NCBI RefSeq assembly: GCF_019443405.1
Contig: NZ_CP080376.1
Span: forward strand, 2,418,001-2,482,000
DNA: 64,000 nucleotides
From: Brevundimonas sp. PAMC22021
GTDB lineage: Bacteria > Pseudomonadota > Alphaproteobacteria > Caulobacterales > Caulobacteraceae
Reading direction: 5' to 3'
In this document: positions 47,222-56,644 of the stretch, piece by piece
Numbering within the stretch: the first letter of the stretch is position 1
Layout: every line of letters begins with the position of its first letter
Made by a program: the position numbers and the translations under genes
The notes under the pieces: model-generated
What the model was told of the DNA's origin: nothing
What the model saw: only the letters and a program-made list of their open reading frames with translations
The model's database searches: none

Positions 47222-48532
47222 ATGTCCGCCTCTCAACGAAGGAAGATCACCAAGCGCCTTGTCGATGCCACGGTACCACGAGCGGCAGATGACGTGATCA
47301 TCTGGGACACCGAAATTTCAGGCTTCCGGCTGCGGGTACGACCGACCGGCCGCAAGGTTTATGAAGTTCGCTACAGGCCCGACGGAGCAACGACGCAGCG
47401 GCAGATCGCCATCGGTCGGCACGGTTCCCCCTGGACGCCGGAGGCTGCCAGAGAGCGTGCTAAGGCAATCCTTCACGCCGCCGATCACGGGCAGGATCCC
47501 CTTGCAAAGCGTAAGGCGGCTCGGGCCTCTCTAACGATCTCGGTTCTCTGTGAAGTCTACCTGCGAGACGGCCCGGCTCACAAAGTCACGAAGCGCGAGA
47601 GCTCTTGGGCTGTCGATCGCTACAGTTTCACCCATCATGTTCTCCCTCTTCTCGGACGCAGGGTTGTCACCAGCCTCCGCCCTGGGGAATTGTCGGAGTG
47701 GCAGGCCAGGGTCGCGGCGGGGGCCACCGCCCGTCGAGTTGCGTCAGGCAAGCTCCGAGGCGTGATTCACGTGCGAGGTGGAAAAGGGGCGGCGTCGCGG
47801 GCCATGAGGTCGCTGGCGGCAATGTTGGCCTGGGCTGTCACCCAGGAACTGATCGAAACAAACCCTGCAGAGAAGGTGCCGAAAATTCCTGATGGCCGCC
47901 GTGAACGTTATCTCAGCGATGACGAAGTGGCGGCGATCTGGCGGGCAATTGGAGTTCTGGCAGCCGATCGACGACTGACCGCCGCTCAGGCGGCATTCTT
48001 CCGCCTACTCATGCTGACGGGCGCAAGGCGCGGGGAGCTTCTGGGCCTACGCTGGTCCGAGGTTGATCTCCAGCGAGGCTTCCTGCTTCTCCCTCCACTC
48101 CGCCACAAGTCGGGTGGCGCATCCAGACCGAAGTCTCTCCACCTTTCTCCCGCTGCGCTTGAAGTCCTTGGATCGCTCAAGGGTGACCACCCTGGCTTCC
48201 AGCACGTCTTTCCTTCCCTCTCCGCTCAGTCGAAAGCGGGCAACCGGGACGGCGAAGTACGTCCAGCTGTGTTCGAAGATAAACCGATGACCCCGCCGAA
48301 GGGCGCCTGGGATCGTGTCCTGAAGCAGAGCGGCGTCCTCGACGCCTCGTTTCATGTACTTCGTCACACATTCGCATCGCAGATCATCGCTACCGGCGAA
48401 AGCCTGTACACACTGTCCAAGATGTTGGGACACAGCAAGTCGACGACCACGGAACGTTACGCCCATCTTCGAGCCGGAGCAGGTGTAGCAGCGGCCCAGC
48501 TTATCGCGGACCGCTACCACAACCTGGAATGA
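47222..48532 (+). CDS. P4-type site-specific tyrosine integrase
   Basis: This 436-residue integrase has an N-terminal DUF4102-like arm-binding domain (residues ~5-95, with ISGFRLRVRPTG), a core-binding domain and a catalytic domain. Catalytic residues are visible: Arg269 in TGARRGELL, His378 and Arg381 in HVLRHTFAS, His404 in LGHSKSTTT, and Tyr413. Such enzymes integrate islands into tRNA 3' ends, fitting the tRNA-Gly remnant 160 bases away. It is convergent with the next recombinase, with 19 bases between stops. Confidence 0.95.
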   Translation: MSASQRRKITKRLVDATVPRAADDVIIWDTEISGFRLRVRPTGRKVYEVRYRPDGATTQRQIAIGRHGSPWTPEAARERAKAILHAADHGQDPLAKRKAARASLTISVLCEVYLRDGPAHKVTKRESSWAVDRYSFTHHVLPLLGRRVVTSLRPGELSEWQARVAAGATARRVASGKLRGVIHVRGGKGAASRAMRSLAAMLAWAVTQELIETNPAEKVPKIPDGRRERYLSDDEVAAIWRAIGVLAADRRLTAAQAAFFRLLMLTGARRGELLGLRWSEVDLQRGFLLLPPLRHKSGGASRPKSLHLSPAALEVLGSLKGDHPGFQHVFPSLSAQSKAGNRDGEVRPAVFEDKPMTPPKGAWDRVLKQSGVLDASFHVLRHTFASQIIATGESLYTLSKMLGHSKSTTTERYAHLRAGAGVAAAQLIADRYHNLE

Positions 48533-48551
48533 AGGCGCTGCTCTCTGCCTT

Positions 48552-50456
48552 CTACGCTGCCCAGACCTCGTTCAGCACCTTCGCTGCAAGCGCTGCCTTG
48601 TCCTGAGGAAGGAAGCGCCCGTAATGCGCGGCCACCGTCGCTGGCGTGTCCTGGATGGCGTAGCTGGCTTGTTCGTATGAACCCGTCTGCTTCAGCACGT
48701 GCGTCGCCAGCACGTCTCTCACGCTGTGGGGACCATGGGACATCAAGCCCGCTACAGCGCCCCGGCCGGTCCAGGGATTGTAGATGCCATATCGCTGGAT
48801 GATCAGGCGCCAAGCCTCGTAGAAGCCGGACTGGGTGAACGCCGCGTCGCGCGTGGTCGTCTTTGCCGTCTTAACGAAGAACGTGCCGGGATCGGCGGCG
48901 CCCGCCAGCAAGGCTGCGCGATCCCGCGCCAGGTAGCGCTCGATCCGCTCATAGAGCCCCCCTAGATCGGGTAGAACAAGACGGTAAGGCCGCCTGGAGA
49001 AATAGGCCGAGTTCGCGTTTTTGAAGGCCGCACACGGGATGAACACCTCCCACCCTGCATCTCGAACCGACCACCGCAGCTCGCCGCGCTTGAGCGCCTC
49101 CAGTTCCCGTTCGGTGCGCGGTGCTCCGTCCCGCGCACACACCACCAGCTGGCGCAGATTTTTCTGGCGAACGCCGAGGTGCAGACCGAGTCGGATCATG
49201 AGAAACGCCCGGACGGTCTCGGCGGCTGCCCGAGGGTAATGCCGCTCATCAGGCATCCTGGAGATGACCTCTTCGGCGATCTTGCGATATTCGCCGACAG
49301 GGCTGCCAGCCTCCAGGATCGGAAGGATCGGCTCGAATGGGTCGCGATGCACCCTCGCCACCCTCTGGATTTCGCGCGTTCTCGCCAGCCCATGTCGGTG
49401 TGCGATCTCGCATGCCGCGCTCCAGTCGAATTGCGCTGCCTGAGCCTCAACTTCCGACACCACGCCCGGGATGGGGACGAGGCGATCGGCGAGTTGCGGG
49501 TTCTGCCGCAGCCAACCCGTGCGCTCCTTGGTGAAGGCGGCTGCGAGCAGCAGCATCTCCGCCTCCCAACCTGTGTAGAAGCCGCGACGCCGTTCGCGCC
49601 ATTGAACATACCAGTCCCAGACGGCCGGAAAGACGAGCAGCCCGAGCGTGAGGTGCTCCACGGGCACACCAAGCCCTTTCACCTCACTGTCAGGCGGCGC
49701 CGCCAGCGCGCCCATCATCAGCGCCAGGTGCTCACCGCGTTGCGCGGCTGTCGCCTCACCCCAGACGCCTGATCGCTCAAAGCCAAGGTCTGTCAGCGTT
49801 GCGGATTTAAAGCGGATCAGCGCCGCCATCTCTTCACGAAGGCCAGGCTGGGCCTGCAGCCAGGCAGGACCGTTTCCGTCAAACCGGAGTCCGAAGCGGT
49901 GACGGGAGACCTCTGCATGGTACCGGCGGTAGGCTGTGCCGCCCGCCAGAATGTGACTGCGAACCCACTGCAGAATTTCTGCCTGCTGATCCAAATCTCG
50001 AGACCGGAAGTCGTCCGGCAGGTGCCAGGCGAGCCTGCGTGTTTCTGCTCTGGGGATCGAAGCCGGCATCTGACCCGCGATCGCTCGCCGGCGCCTCATG
50101 CGGGCTATGAAGTAGCCACGCTCGAGGCGGTACCGAACTTCTATTGCTGAAAGCACAGCAAGAGCCTCCGACGTCTGCGGAGTTTTGGACCCACGCCGCC
50201 AAGCGATGATCGTCTGATAGTTGATAGCCGCACCAGCCGCCGTCACGGCTTTATGCAACCGGTAAACACTGTCTCCGTGCCGGGCAATCTGAGCGTCGAG
50301 CGCGGCATGGAAATCGCCCGGATCGTTGATCAGGCTCCAGAGTGGTTCTGGATGTAGAACGACCGGATCAGGCCGACGGCCTCGGCGAGAGGTCGGCGAG
50401 TTGGAAGAGGGATTGAACAAGGGAGCCTCGTGGATGCATCGCCTCGCAGGCGACAC
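48552..50456 (-). CDS. Large divergent tyrosine recombinase
   Basis: A 634-residue protein whose C-terminal ~250 residues look like a tyrosine recombinase catalytic domain. The candidate active site is Arg in LHLGVRQKNLRQL, His577 and Arg580 in HSVRDVLATH, and nucleophile Tyr612 in AAHYGRF. The usual LGH histidine is replaced (IQDTPA). The long N-terminal half has no recognised domain; residues ~50-80 (IARHGDSVYRLHKAV) may be a helix-turn-helix. The start is uncertain. Facing the integrase tail to tail, it may serve the same element. Confidence 0.8.
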   Translation of the reverse strand: MSPARRCIHEAPLFNPSSNSPTSRRGRRPDPVVLHPEPLWSLINDPGDFHAALDAQIARHGDSVYRLHKAVTAAGAAINYQTIIAWRRGSKTPQTSEALAVLSAIEVRYRLERGYFIARMRRRRAIAGQMPASIPRAETRRLAWHLPDDFRSRDLDQQAEILQWVRSHILAGGTAYRRYHAEVSRHRFGLRFDGNGPAWLQAQPGLREEMAALIRFKSATLTDLGFERSGVWGEATAAQRGEHLALMMGALAAPPDSEVKGLGVPVEHLTLGLLVFPAVWDWYVQWRERRRGFYTGWEAEMLLLAAAFTKERTGWLRQNPQLADRLVPIPGVVSEVEAQAAQFDWSAACEIAHRHGLARTREIQRVARVHRDPFEPILPILEAGSPVGEYRKIAEEVISRMPDERHYPRAAAETVRAFLMIRLGLHLGVRQKNLRQLVVCARDGAPRTERELEALKRGELRWSVRDAGWEVFIPCAAFKNANSAYFSRRPYRLVLPDLGGLYERIERYLARDRAALLAGAADPGTFFVKTAKTTTRDAAFTQSGFYEAWRLIIQRYGIYNPWTGRGAVAGLMSHGPHSVRDVLATHVLKQTGSYEQASYAIQDTPATVAAHYGRFLPQDKAALAAKVLNEVWAA

Positions 50457-50844
50457 TCACTAGACGGTTCATCCACCCTGCAACCTGAGTCCTGCTCCCC
50501 TGAAAACTGTGGAAGCGCTCGGTCTCAGCAACCCGGTTGATGAAGCTGAAGCCACCCGATCCGTTGTGATAAGCTCTGAATGGCAGCGATGAAGTCCGCG
50601 CCACCAACCAGCCCGTGGTCACCATATGGTCATCACCACGGTGGCGGTAATCGCAGACGATTGCCGGCCAGTTCAAGAGACTACCAGAATGCATGGCGGA
50701 AGTCGCCTCGGCAGGTCCGAGAGGCGCCAAGAGCGGTCACGCAGACCAAGCCGCGAACGCGACATTCAGCACGTGAGCAAGATGTCCGCTCCTGAGAGCG
50801 ATGCCTACTTCGCCTCACGACCCGTTGCGGACATCAGACATCAA
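50457..50844. other. Non-coding spacer with repeat copy A
   Basis: These 388 bases lie between the 634-residue recombinase and a small membrane-protein gene. No frame here looks like a gene. The right part is direct repeat copy A (50715-50837). The left part shows nothing recognisable and may be decayed sequence. Confidence 0.55.
50715..50837. repeat. Degenerate direct repeat, copy A
   Basis: About 123 bases that align without large gaps to 51220-51342. Shared words include GAGCGGTCA, ACCAAGCCGCGAAC and GCGATGCC, with scattered differences. Within this copy GATGTCCGC (50781) and GCGGACATC (50827) are a perfect 9-bp inverted repeat, so the segment could fold into a hairpin. Confidence 0.8.
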
Positions 50845-51183
50845 TTAGCTGGTCCGTCGATGACCCCACAAGCTGCGGGATACCGCAAAAGCACCTACAG
50901 ATAGCAGGGTCCAGAAGGCCACGTTCGCCCAAAAGGGCAGCCAGTCAAAACGGTCAGCGGCGAACCAGACTTCCATGATGTTGGCAGTGTTGACGACGGA
51001 CATGCCGAGATAGTCTCGGGCGAAAATCAGCGGCCAACCCGAAGCGGCAACTATACAGCCGTCCTCACAACCCATGATATCGGGATAGGTCGCCAGCGCA
51101 GAGCGTTTTCCGATGAACGTCGAGGAAAGCGTGGCCACCAATCCAACGGTACAGTGAAGCGGCAGTGCCAGGGCGCGTCTCAT
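50845..51183 (-). CDS. Small membrane protein of unknown function
   Basis: This 112-residue protein has hydrophobic segments at about residues 5-22 and 82-102. Between them lies CEDGCIVAASGWPLIFARDYLGMS, with two cysteines, and then FAADRFDWLPFWANVAFW. The regular hydrophobic/aromatic pattern suggests a real gene. No named family is recognised. The gene lies exactly between the two direct-repeat copies. Confidence 0.7.
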   Translation of the reverse strand: MRRALALPLHCTVGLVATLSSTFIGKRSALATYPDIMGCEDGCIVAASGWPLIFARDYLGMSVVNTANIMEVWFAADRFDWLPFWANVAFWTLLSVGAFAVSRSLWGHRRTS

Positions 51184-51219
51184 GCCCCCGGCGTATGGAC
51201 GATAGAACTGGCCGTCAAC

Positions 51220-51342
51220 GTCCGCTCGGCGCCACGAGCGGTCATGTGGACCAAGCCGCGAACACGACGTTCAGCGCGTGAGCCAAAGGTCCGCCTCCGG
51301 GCGCGATGCCAACTGCGCAAATCGACCCGTCGCGGACGTTCA
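51220..51342. repeat. Degenerate direct repeat, copy B
   Basis: Second copy of the ~123-base segment, 505 bases from copy A and in the same orientation. The inner inverted pair is partly kept (GTCCGC / GCGGAC). It lies 88 bases before the LptF-like gene. Confidence 0.8.
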
Positions 51343-51429
51343 TCGCCTTGTTGATCGCCACAGAGTCACGTGAGCATCTACCAAGTGGCCCGGTGACGTT
51401 CCTGGCTGCTGGACGATCGCAAGCTACTC

Positions 51430-52569
51430 ATGAACCTCATTCAAGGTTACCTTTACAGGCAGATCGGCCTGCGCGTCGCTGCCGCATGCTCCTCCCTAGC
51501 TGCGATTGGCGTGCTGAGTCAGAGCCTCGATCAGCTCGAGGTCATTGTTGAACGCGGCCAAAGCGTCTGGATCATGATCAAGCTGACGCTGTTGGCGGTG
51601 CCTCAGTTGCTGGCAGTGATTTTGCCGTTCGGGCTATTCGTTGGAGCCCTGATCGCACTGACGCGGCTGCAGCGCGATCAAGAACTGACGGCGGCCTTCG
51701 CAGGGGGCATGACGCGATGGGCGGTGATATCTCCTCCCTTTCGGCTAGCAGCTCTGGTCGCACTGCTGGCCTTGTTCATCAATCTCTTCGCCCAACCTTG
51801 GGCACAGCGTGAAGGACGCGCTCAGACCTTCGCCATCCGCACCGATCTTGCGGCCTTGCTGGTGCAGGAGGGGCAGTTCGTCCAGGGGCCTCAGGGCCTG
51901 ACGATCTACGTAGAGCAGATCGAGCAGAACGGTCTGCTGCGAAACCTCTTTATCTACATAAAAGAAGAGGACGGAACGGTCCGGACTTGGGACGCTGGAG
52001 AGGCTCGCTTCGAGCGGATCAACGGCTCACCATTTCTAACGCTAAGAAGCGGTTCTTGGCAGGAATATTCGTCTCAGGGCGTCTTGAACCAACTAGCCTT
52101 TGAACGTCTTCCGTTCGACTTGGCTCCATTCGTAAACACCGAAGAGGTCGTGCGCTACAAGCCTGCCGACCTCTGGATGACAGAGTTGCTAAACCCAGAC
52201 TCTGGATTGCTAGAGCAACGCTCGCGTGCCGAGTTGCAGGCCGAGGCTCACTCCCGCCTGTCCGCGCCCCTTTACGCTTTCACCGCCATGGCGATGGCGT
52301 TGGCTGCAATCATGGGCGGTGCGTTCAGCCGGACTGGATATGGTCTTCGGATAGCACGAGCGGCAGGAGCGTTTCTGCTGGTGCGAGTTGCCGGCTACGC
52401 TTTGGTGGCTGCGAGCGCCTGGAATGTCTGGCTGAACTTGTTCCAATATGTGCTGCCTGTCGCAGCAGCGGCACTCGCGATCAGACTACTGTTTCGGGCG
52501 CTTAAGCCGAAGCGTCGGCGTCATCGATGGTCGGGGCTCCTAGGCATAGAATCGGCGAGTGCGAGTTGA
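51430..52569 (+). CDS. Orphan LptF/LptG (YjgP/YjgQ) family permease
   Basis: This 379-residue inner-membrane protein has three N-terminal helices (about 15-35, 57-78, 100-122), a periplasmic beta-jellyroll (about 125-270, with GLTIYVEQIEQNGLLRNLFIY), and three C-terminal helices. This is the fold of the LPS-exporter permeases. It contains YLYRQ and RLQRDQELTA, both family hallmarks. No partner lptG, lptB or lptA is adjacent, so it is probably an accessory paralogue of a core gene. Confidence 0.88.
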   Translation: MNLIQGYLYRQIGLRVAAACSSLAAIGVLSQSLDQLEVIVERGQSVWIMIKLTLLAVPQLLAVILPFGLFVGALIALTRLQRDQELTAAFAGGMTRWAVISPPFRLAALVALLALFINLFAQPWAQREGRAQTFAIRTDLAALLVQEGQFVQGPQGLTIYVEQIEQNGLLRNLFIYIKEEDGTVRTWDAGEARFERINGSPFLTLRSGSWQEYSSQGVLNQLAFERLPFDLAPFVNTEEVVRYKPADLWMTELLNPDSGLLEQRSRAELQAEAHSRLSAPLYAFTAMAMALAAIMGGAFSRTGYGLRIARAAGAFLLVRVAGYALVAASAWNVWLNLFQYVLPVAAAALAIRLLFRALKPKRRRHRWSGLLGIESASAS

Positions 52570-52646
52570 GAGCGTCGTTCTGACGAATGACCGCTTTCCA
52601 CCCTTAGGCGACGTTGGCCGGGTCCGCTTCAGAGCCCGGCCCCACG

Positions 52647-53273
52647 TCAAAGATCGATCTGCTCCGACATCTCTAGGGCGTCGTCCACCTCGATGCCGAG
52701 GTACCGCACGGTGCTCTCCAGCTTCCGGTGGCCCAGCAGCAGCTGACATGCCCGCAGATTGCCGGTCTTCTTGTACAATAGGGAGACCTTCGTCCGCCTG
52801 AGGCTATGCGTGCCGTAACCCTGCGGCTTGAGCTCGATCATGCAGATCCATTGGTCGACCAGCCGAGCATACTGCCTTGTCCCGATGTGCTGACCAGGCC
52901 GGCTGCGGCTTGGGAACAGCCAGTCATCGTCTCGGCGTCCGCGGATCTGCAGCCAAGAGGCAATGGCGTCACGCGCGGGCTCGGTTATCTCGAACGGCAC
53001 AGGCCTGCTAGTCTTCTGCTGAATCACGATAGATCGCTGGCGGAGCATGCCGCCTGGAGCCACGTCGCTGACCCGCAAGCGCACGAGGTCACAAGCTCGG
53101 AGCTTAGAATCGAGAGCGCAGTTGAACATCGCGAGGTCGCGAACGCGTCTTGCGACCTTCAGTTGTTGCCGAATAGCCCAAATGTGCTTGGGCTTGAGCG
53201 GCGCTTTCGGGCCGATCAAACGTCCGGCGTTCCAAGGCCGCTTAGGTTGTATGAACAGGTCAGACTGGCGCAT
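52647..53273 (-). CDS. Short tyrosine recombinase/integrase
   Basis: This 208-residue protein consists almost only of a recombinase catalytic domain. Catalytic candidates are Arg59 (LDSKLRACDLVRL), His156 and Arg159 (GTHSLRRTKVS), His182 (LLLGHRKLEST) and Tyr191. Proteins of this length without a full core-binding domain are frequent on alphaproteobacterial plasmids and islands. The start MRQSDLFIQPKRPW was chosen over an open upstream frame. Confidence 0.9.
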   Translation of the reverse strand: MRQSDLFIQPKRPWNAGRLIGPKAPLKPKHIWAIRQQLKVARRVRDLAMFNCALDSKLRACDLVRLRVSDVAPGGMLRQRSIVIQQKTSRPVPFEITEPARDAIASWLQIRGRRDDDWLFPSRSRPGQHIGTRQYARLVDQWICMIELKPQGYGTHSLRRTKVSLLYKKTGNLRACQLLLGHRKLESTVRYLGIEVDDALEMSEQIDL

Positions 53274-53563
53274 GGCCAACCTCCAACGAAGATGCGCCTC
53301 CCTGCCCCGCCCATCATGCCTCGAACTCGGCTGCTGCGCGCCAACAGGAGACATCGAAGGACTGCTCAACACCGGACGTTCGAGAGGACGGTCACATCAA
53401 GCGGTGCGTATTTGGCACCCAGACTAAGATCAGGCTGAAGCGGCCGTCAGATCGACGATATGGACGCTTTGTTGAGCGCGGGTGTCGGTCACCGATATGG
53501 ATGAACTTAGCTTGGCTCTCATTTGAAGCGGTGTCGCTCGATGAAATCGTTGCGCATTACCTC

Positions 53564-56500
53564 TCAATCGGCGGTGCGGACCTCAAGCAACGGCTCGTCG
53601 TACTGCTCACCAGCCTTTGCATCAGCGCCCAACGCCTCCGCCATTAGAGCCTCGCCTTCAGCGATCTGTCCGGTTTCCCGGAGCATCTTGCCTAGGCCGT
53701 ACTTCGCCTTTTGATTGGACGGATCCAGGTCTCTTGCCGAGCGATATGCAGCGACAGCTTCTCCCTGCCGATTCATGCCTTGAAGCAAAAACCCGCGCCG
53801 TATGTTGAGTTCAGCATCGTTGCCCTTCTGCTCGATTGCTCTGTCGCACATGTCCAATGCGACACCCCTACTGATCCGAAGGAATCTTTGCGACATACAG
53901 ACTTGCGACGCGTCTTCGAGATTGATGCTGGTCAACTCAGTAAAGCGCGCTCTGTCGGCAGCGGCGCCCCGCGTGTCGCCCAGCCTTTCGCGGACACCAG
54001 CGCGATCGATCAGTAGAGCGGGGAAGTCGCTTTCGACCGACAGGGCGTCGGTGAGAACAGCCTCCGCCTTGGCCGGATCCGACGTCTTCAGCCCGGAAGC
54101 TAGAGACTGCGTCATGGCGATGAAAATCTGAACCTGCGCGTCGGGATGGCCGAGGGATTGCGCCAAGGCCTTCACCTGCTCATAGGCCGCTGCTGACCGC
54201 TCCATTCGCAGCAACTGCGTCGCCAGCGCCATCTGAGCTCCCTGGTCTCGCGGCTGCAGAACGGCAATCCGCTCGAGATCAGCGAGCGCGCGGGCTGACT
54301 GGCCCATCCGCTCATAGGAGGCGGCCCGGCGATAGAGGGCGTGAACGTCCTCTGGCCATGAACGCAGAGCCCCTGTGAAGGCCAGCACGGCCTCTAGATC
54401 ATCCCTTTCAATTTCGGCCAGCCTACCCTTGGCATGGAAGAGGATCGCATCATCTGGGTTTGCCGCTTCGGCGGCAGCGATGTCTGCGCGCCCTTTTTCA
54501 AGCTCGTTCAAAGCAAGATAGGCTAGCGCGCGATTGGCTAGAGCGTTGGCGTGCGGCGAAGAAAAGCCTGCGATCGCTGTGTCGAACTGGGTGATGGCCC
54601 CGGCATGGTCACCCTGATCGTTGAGGGCGTACCCGCGACGTAGGGCGACCTCCGGATGACCGTCAGGGCTAGCTGTGAGTGTTTGGCGGTCAGCCGCAGT
54701 CAGCACGTACCCCGACTTCACCTGCATGGTGGCCTTCAGATTTTCGAAGCTGTCCATTCCCGTCTGTTCGGCCTGGATCTCTGTCGCTGTCGCATAGGGG
54801 CGCAGGGTGATCGAACCCCGATCGGTCTCCAACCGATTGCCGTTGCGCTGGACAGTGCGAAAATAACGGGTGGCGCCCGCCTCAACCTCATAAGGCTCGA
54901 CCGAGATATCAAGGTCGTTCTGGCCCTCGGGAAGGATCACGGTGGTGCGGAATGAACTGAAACCAGGGAATTCTTTGGCGTAATCCGCATCCCTGAACCG
55001 CTCATCGGTGTTCAGATCAGTCCCTTGCCATGTGACATGGGCCAACGGGATGTTGATCGGCCCGTCACTCCAGTCGAAGACCATGAGCGCCGTTGCGCTA
55101 GCGACGAATTCGTAGGTGTCTTCGTGATATTCCCATTTGCTCTTGATATTGGAGACCTCGCCGCTTCCTTCGAGCAGCTTCTTCCATCGCTCATCGAACA
55201 GACGCGTGAGCTCGGCAGCCGGAACCTGAGCGGCAACAGCCCGCATTTCGGCGGCGCCGTCCCCCCGATCTATGTCGGTGAGAGTGACGCGTGCGGGGCT
55301 ATATATGCCGTCGGATAAGTCGATCTCGACGTTCATCGCGCCGATCGGCCGCGAAGGAAGACTAAGCGGGACCTGCTCTAACCTAGAGCGCTCCGTGATG
55401 GGGAGGATGTATTCATATACCAGCGGAACGTCTGGCTTCAGGCTTCTATCGCCGATACGCGCCCCATCCAACAGATAAGTCTGCTCGCCGATGCGCGTCC
55501 TGACGATGACATGGTCAAACACGCTGACCATCGGCAGATATTTGTCTAGCGGAAGGTTGTTCGAAGACACCAGCACTGGAACCGCGTCGATGTCGAGTGC
55601 TCGAAGCAACGCAACCAAAAGCACCGTCTTGCCCTTGCAATCGCCCTGGCGACTAGCCCAGACTTCGCCAGCTGAGGTCGGCAGCCACCCTCCCTCGCCA
55701 AGCGTCAGCGCCATGTATCGAACCTCATCCTGAACCAGCCTCAGCGCCGCTAAGGCGCGAGCTTCGGGGGTGCCGTGCTCGGACCTGATCCGCTGAACCC
55801 GATCGGCAAGATCGGCCGCGTCAGGCAGACTGATGGCTTGGTCGAAGGCGGGGCGGACATGGTCGGCGATCGTGGCCCATTGCGGGACGTTGCTGATCTG
55901 CCATCCGTGATCCAGGAGAGACCGGGGCGCGATGCGGTCCGGGTAGGTGCTCCCGTCCGTGTCGGTCACGCGGTAGGTGAGCACCTTGAAATCATCCCGC
56001 TGAGTGATCGGGGGGAGTTTTGTGTGACGACCGGTACGCGTTTGAACCGTCATTGATGACGGCCAGCTGACCGTCGTCACGCCAAGGTCGATCGGGAGTG
56101 CGGAACGGGAGTAGCCGATCGCTTCGAGTGGGTTGTCGAAGACGTCAAACTGCGTGCGCACGGAATAAGCAAAGTCGATCGTATCGCCGACGCGGATGTC
56201 GGGATTGACCAAAACTCCAGTCAGAACCCCGGTGATTTGCTGCGATTGTTCCAGCCCCACCTCGCGACGAAGAATGGTGAAGTCGGATTTGTCCAAGATG
56301 TCGGTAGTTTCGCCAGCGCGAATGATACGGGCGTGGTGAACGGTGGGAGTCTGCAGGGCTGGATTCCACTCCAGGCTCAGCTGCGACGCCTGTTGCAGAC
56401 CTAAAGGCGACAGCACCTTCAACCGCATGTGCATATAGGTATCTGTATGATCGCCGAAGGCTCGCACATGGCTTTCGACAACCTCGTAGCGAAGGGGTTG

Positions 56501-56644
56501 CGATGGGTTATCGGGCTTGTTCGATAGGTGCGGCGCGACTTCCGGGAGCCAATCCGGCGCCGGTCCGCGTAAAATCCCTTCGCCCGCGACTGCCGAGGTG
56601 CTGAACAACCAAGCCGAGACGGCCACTACAAGGCTTCTACTCAA
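53564..56644 (-). CDS. DUF3857 / transglutaminase-like / TPR exported protein
   Basis: A predicted 1026-residue protein. The start is probably a TTG at 56644 preceded by AAGGGGG; it gives a signal peptide ending STSAVAG. Residues ~50-230 are a DUF3857 domain. A transglutaminase-like domain follows with Cys336 (ASRQGDCKGKT), His378 (VFDHVIV) and Asp393 (LLDG), the classical triad. The C-terminal half is a series of tetratricopeptide-like repeats. The frame is open much further upstream, but that sequence is the reverse of the dioxygenase-like gene. Substrate unknown. Confidence 0.88.
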   Translation of the reverse strand: MSRSLVVAVSAWLFSTSAVAGEGILRGPAPDWLPEVAPHLSNKPDNPSQPLRYEVVESHVRAFGDHTDTYMHMRLKVLSPLGLQQASQLSLEWNPALQTPTVHHARIIRAGETTDILDKSDFTILRREVGLEQSQQITGVLTGVLVNPDIRVGDTIDFAYSVRTQFDVFDNPLEAIGYSRSALPIDLGVTTVSWPSSMTVQTRTGRHTKLPPITQRDDFKVLTYRVTDTDGSTYPDRIAPRSLLDHGWQISNVPQWATIADHVRPAFDQAISLPDAADLADRVQRIRSEHGTPEARALAALRLVQDEVRYMALTLGEGGWLPTSAGEVWASRQGDCKGKTVLLVALLRALDIDAVPVLVSSNNLPLDKYLPMVSVFDHVIVRTRIGEQTYLLDGARIGDRSLKPDVPLVYEYILPITERSRLEQVPLSLPSRPIGAMNVEIDLSDGIYSPARVTLTDIDRGDGAAEMRAVAAQVPAAELTRLFDERWKKLLEGSGEVSNIKSKWEYHEDTYEFVASATALMVFDWSDGPINIPLAHVTWQGTDLNTDERFRDADYAKEFPGFSSFRTTVILPEGQNDLDISVEPYEVEAGATRYFRTVQRNGNRLETDRGSITLRPYATATEIQAEQTGMDSFENLKATMQVKSGYVLTAADRQTLTASPDGHPEVALRRGYALNDQGDHAGAITQFDTAIAGFSSPHANALANRALAYLALNELEKGRADIAAAEAANPDDAILFHAKGRLAEIERDDLEAVLAFTGALRSWPEDVHALYRRAASYERMGQSARALADLERIAVLQPRDQGAQMALATQLLRMERSAAAYEQVKALAQSLGHPDAQVQIFIAMTQSLASGLKTSDPAKAEAVLTDALSVESDFPALLIDRAGVRERLGDTRGAAADRARFTELTSINLEDASQVCMSQRFLRISRGVALDMCDRAIEQKGNDAELNIRRGFLLQGMNRQGEAVAAYRSARDLDPSNQKAKYGLGKMLRETGQIAEGEALMAEALGADAKAGEQYDEPLLEVRTAD

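Noticed and set aside
50368..50730. 120-codon minus-strand frame upstream of the large recombinase
   Set aside because: It overlaps the recombinase N-terminus in another frame and shows no domain; it could be a relic of a longer recombinase N-terminus, but this is not supported.
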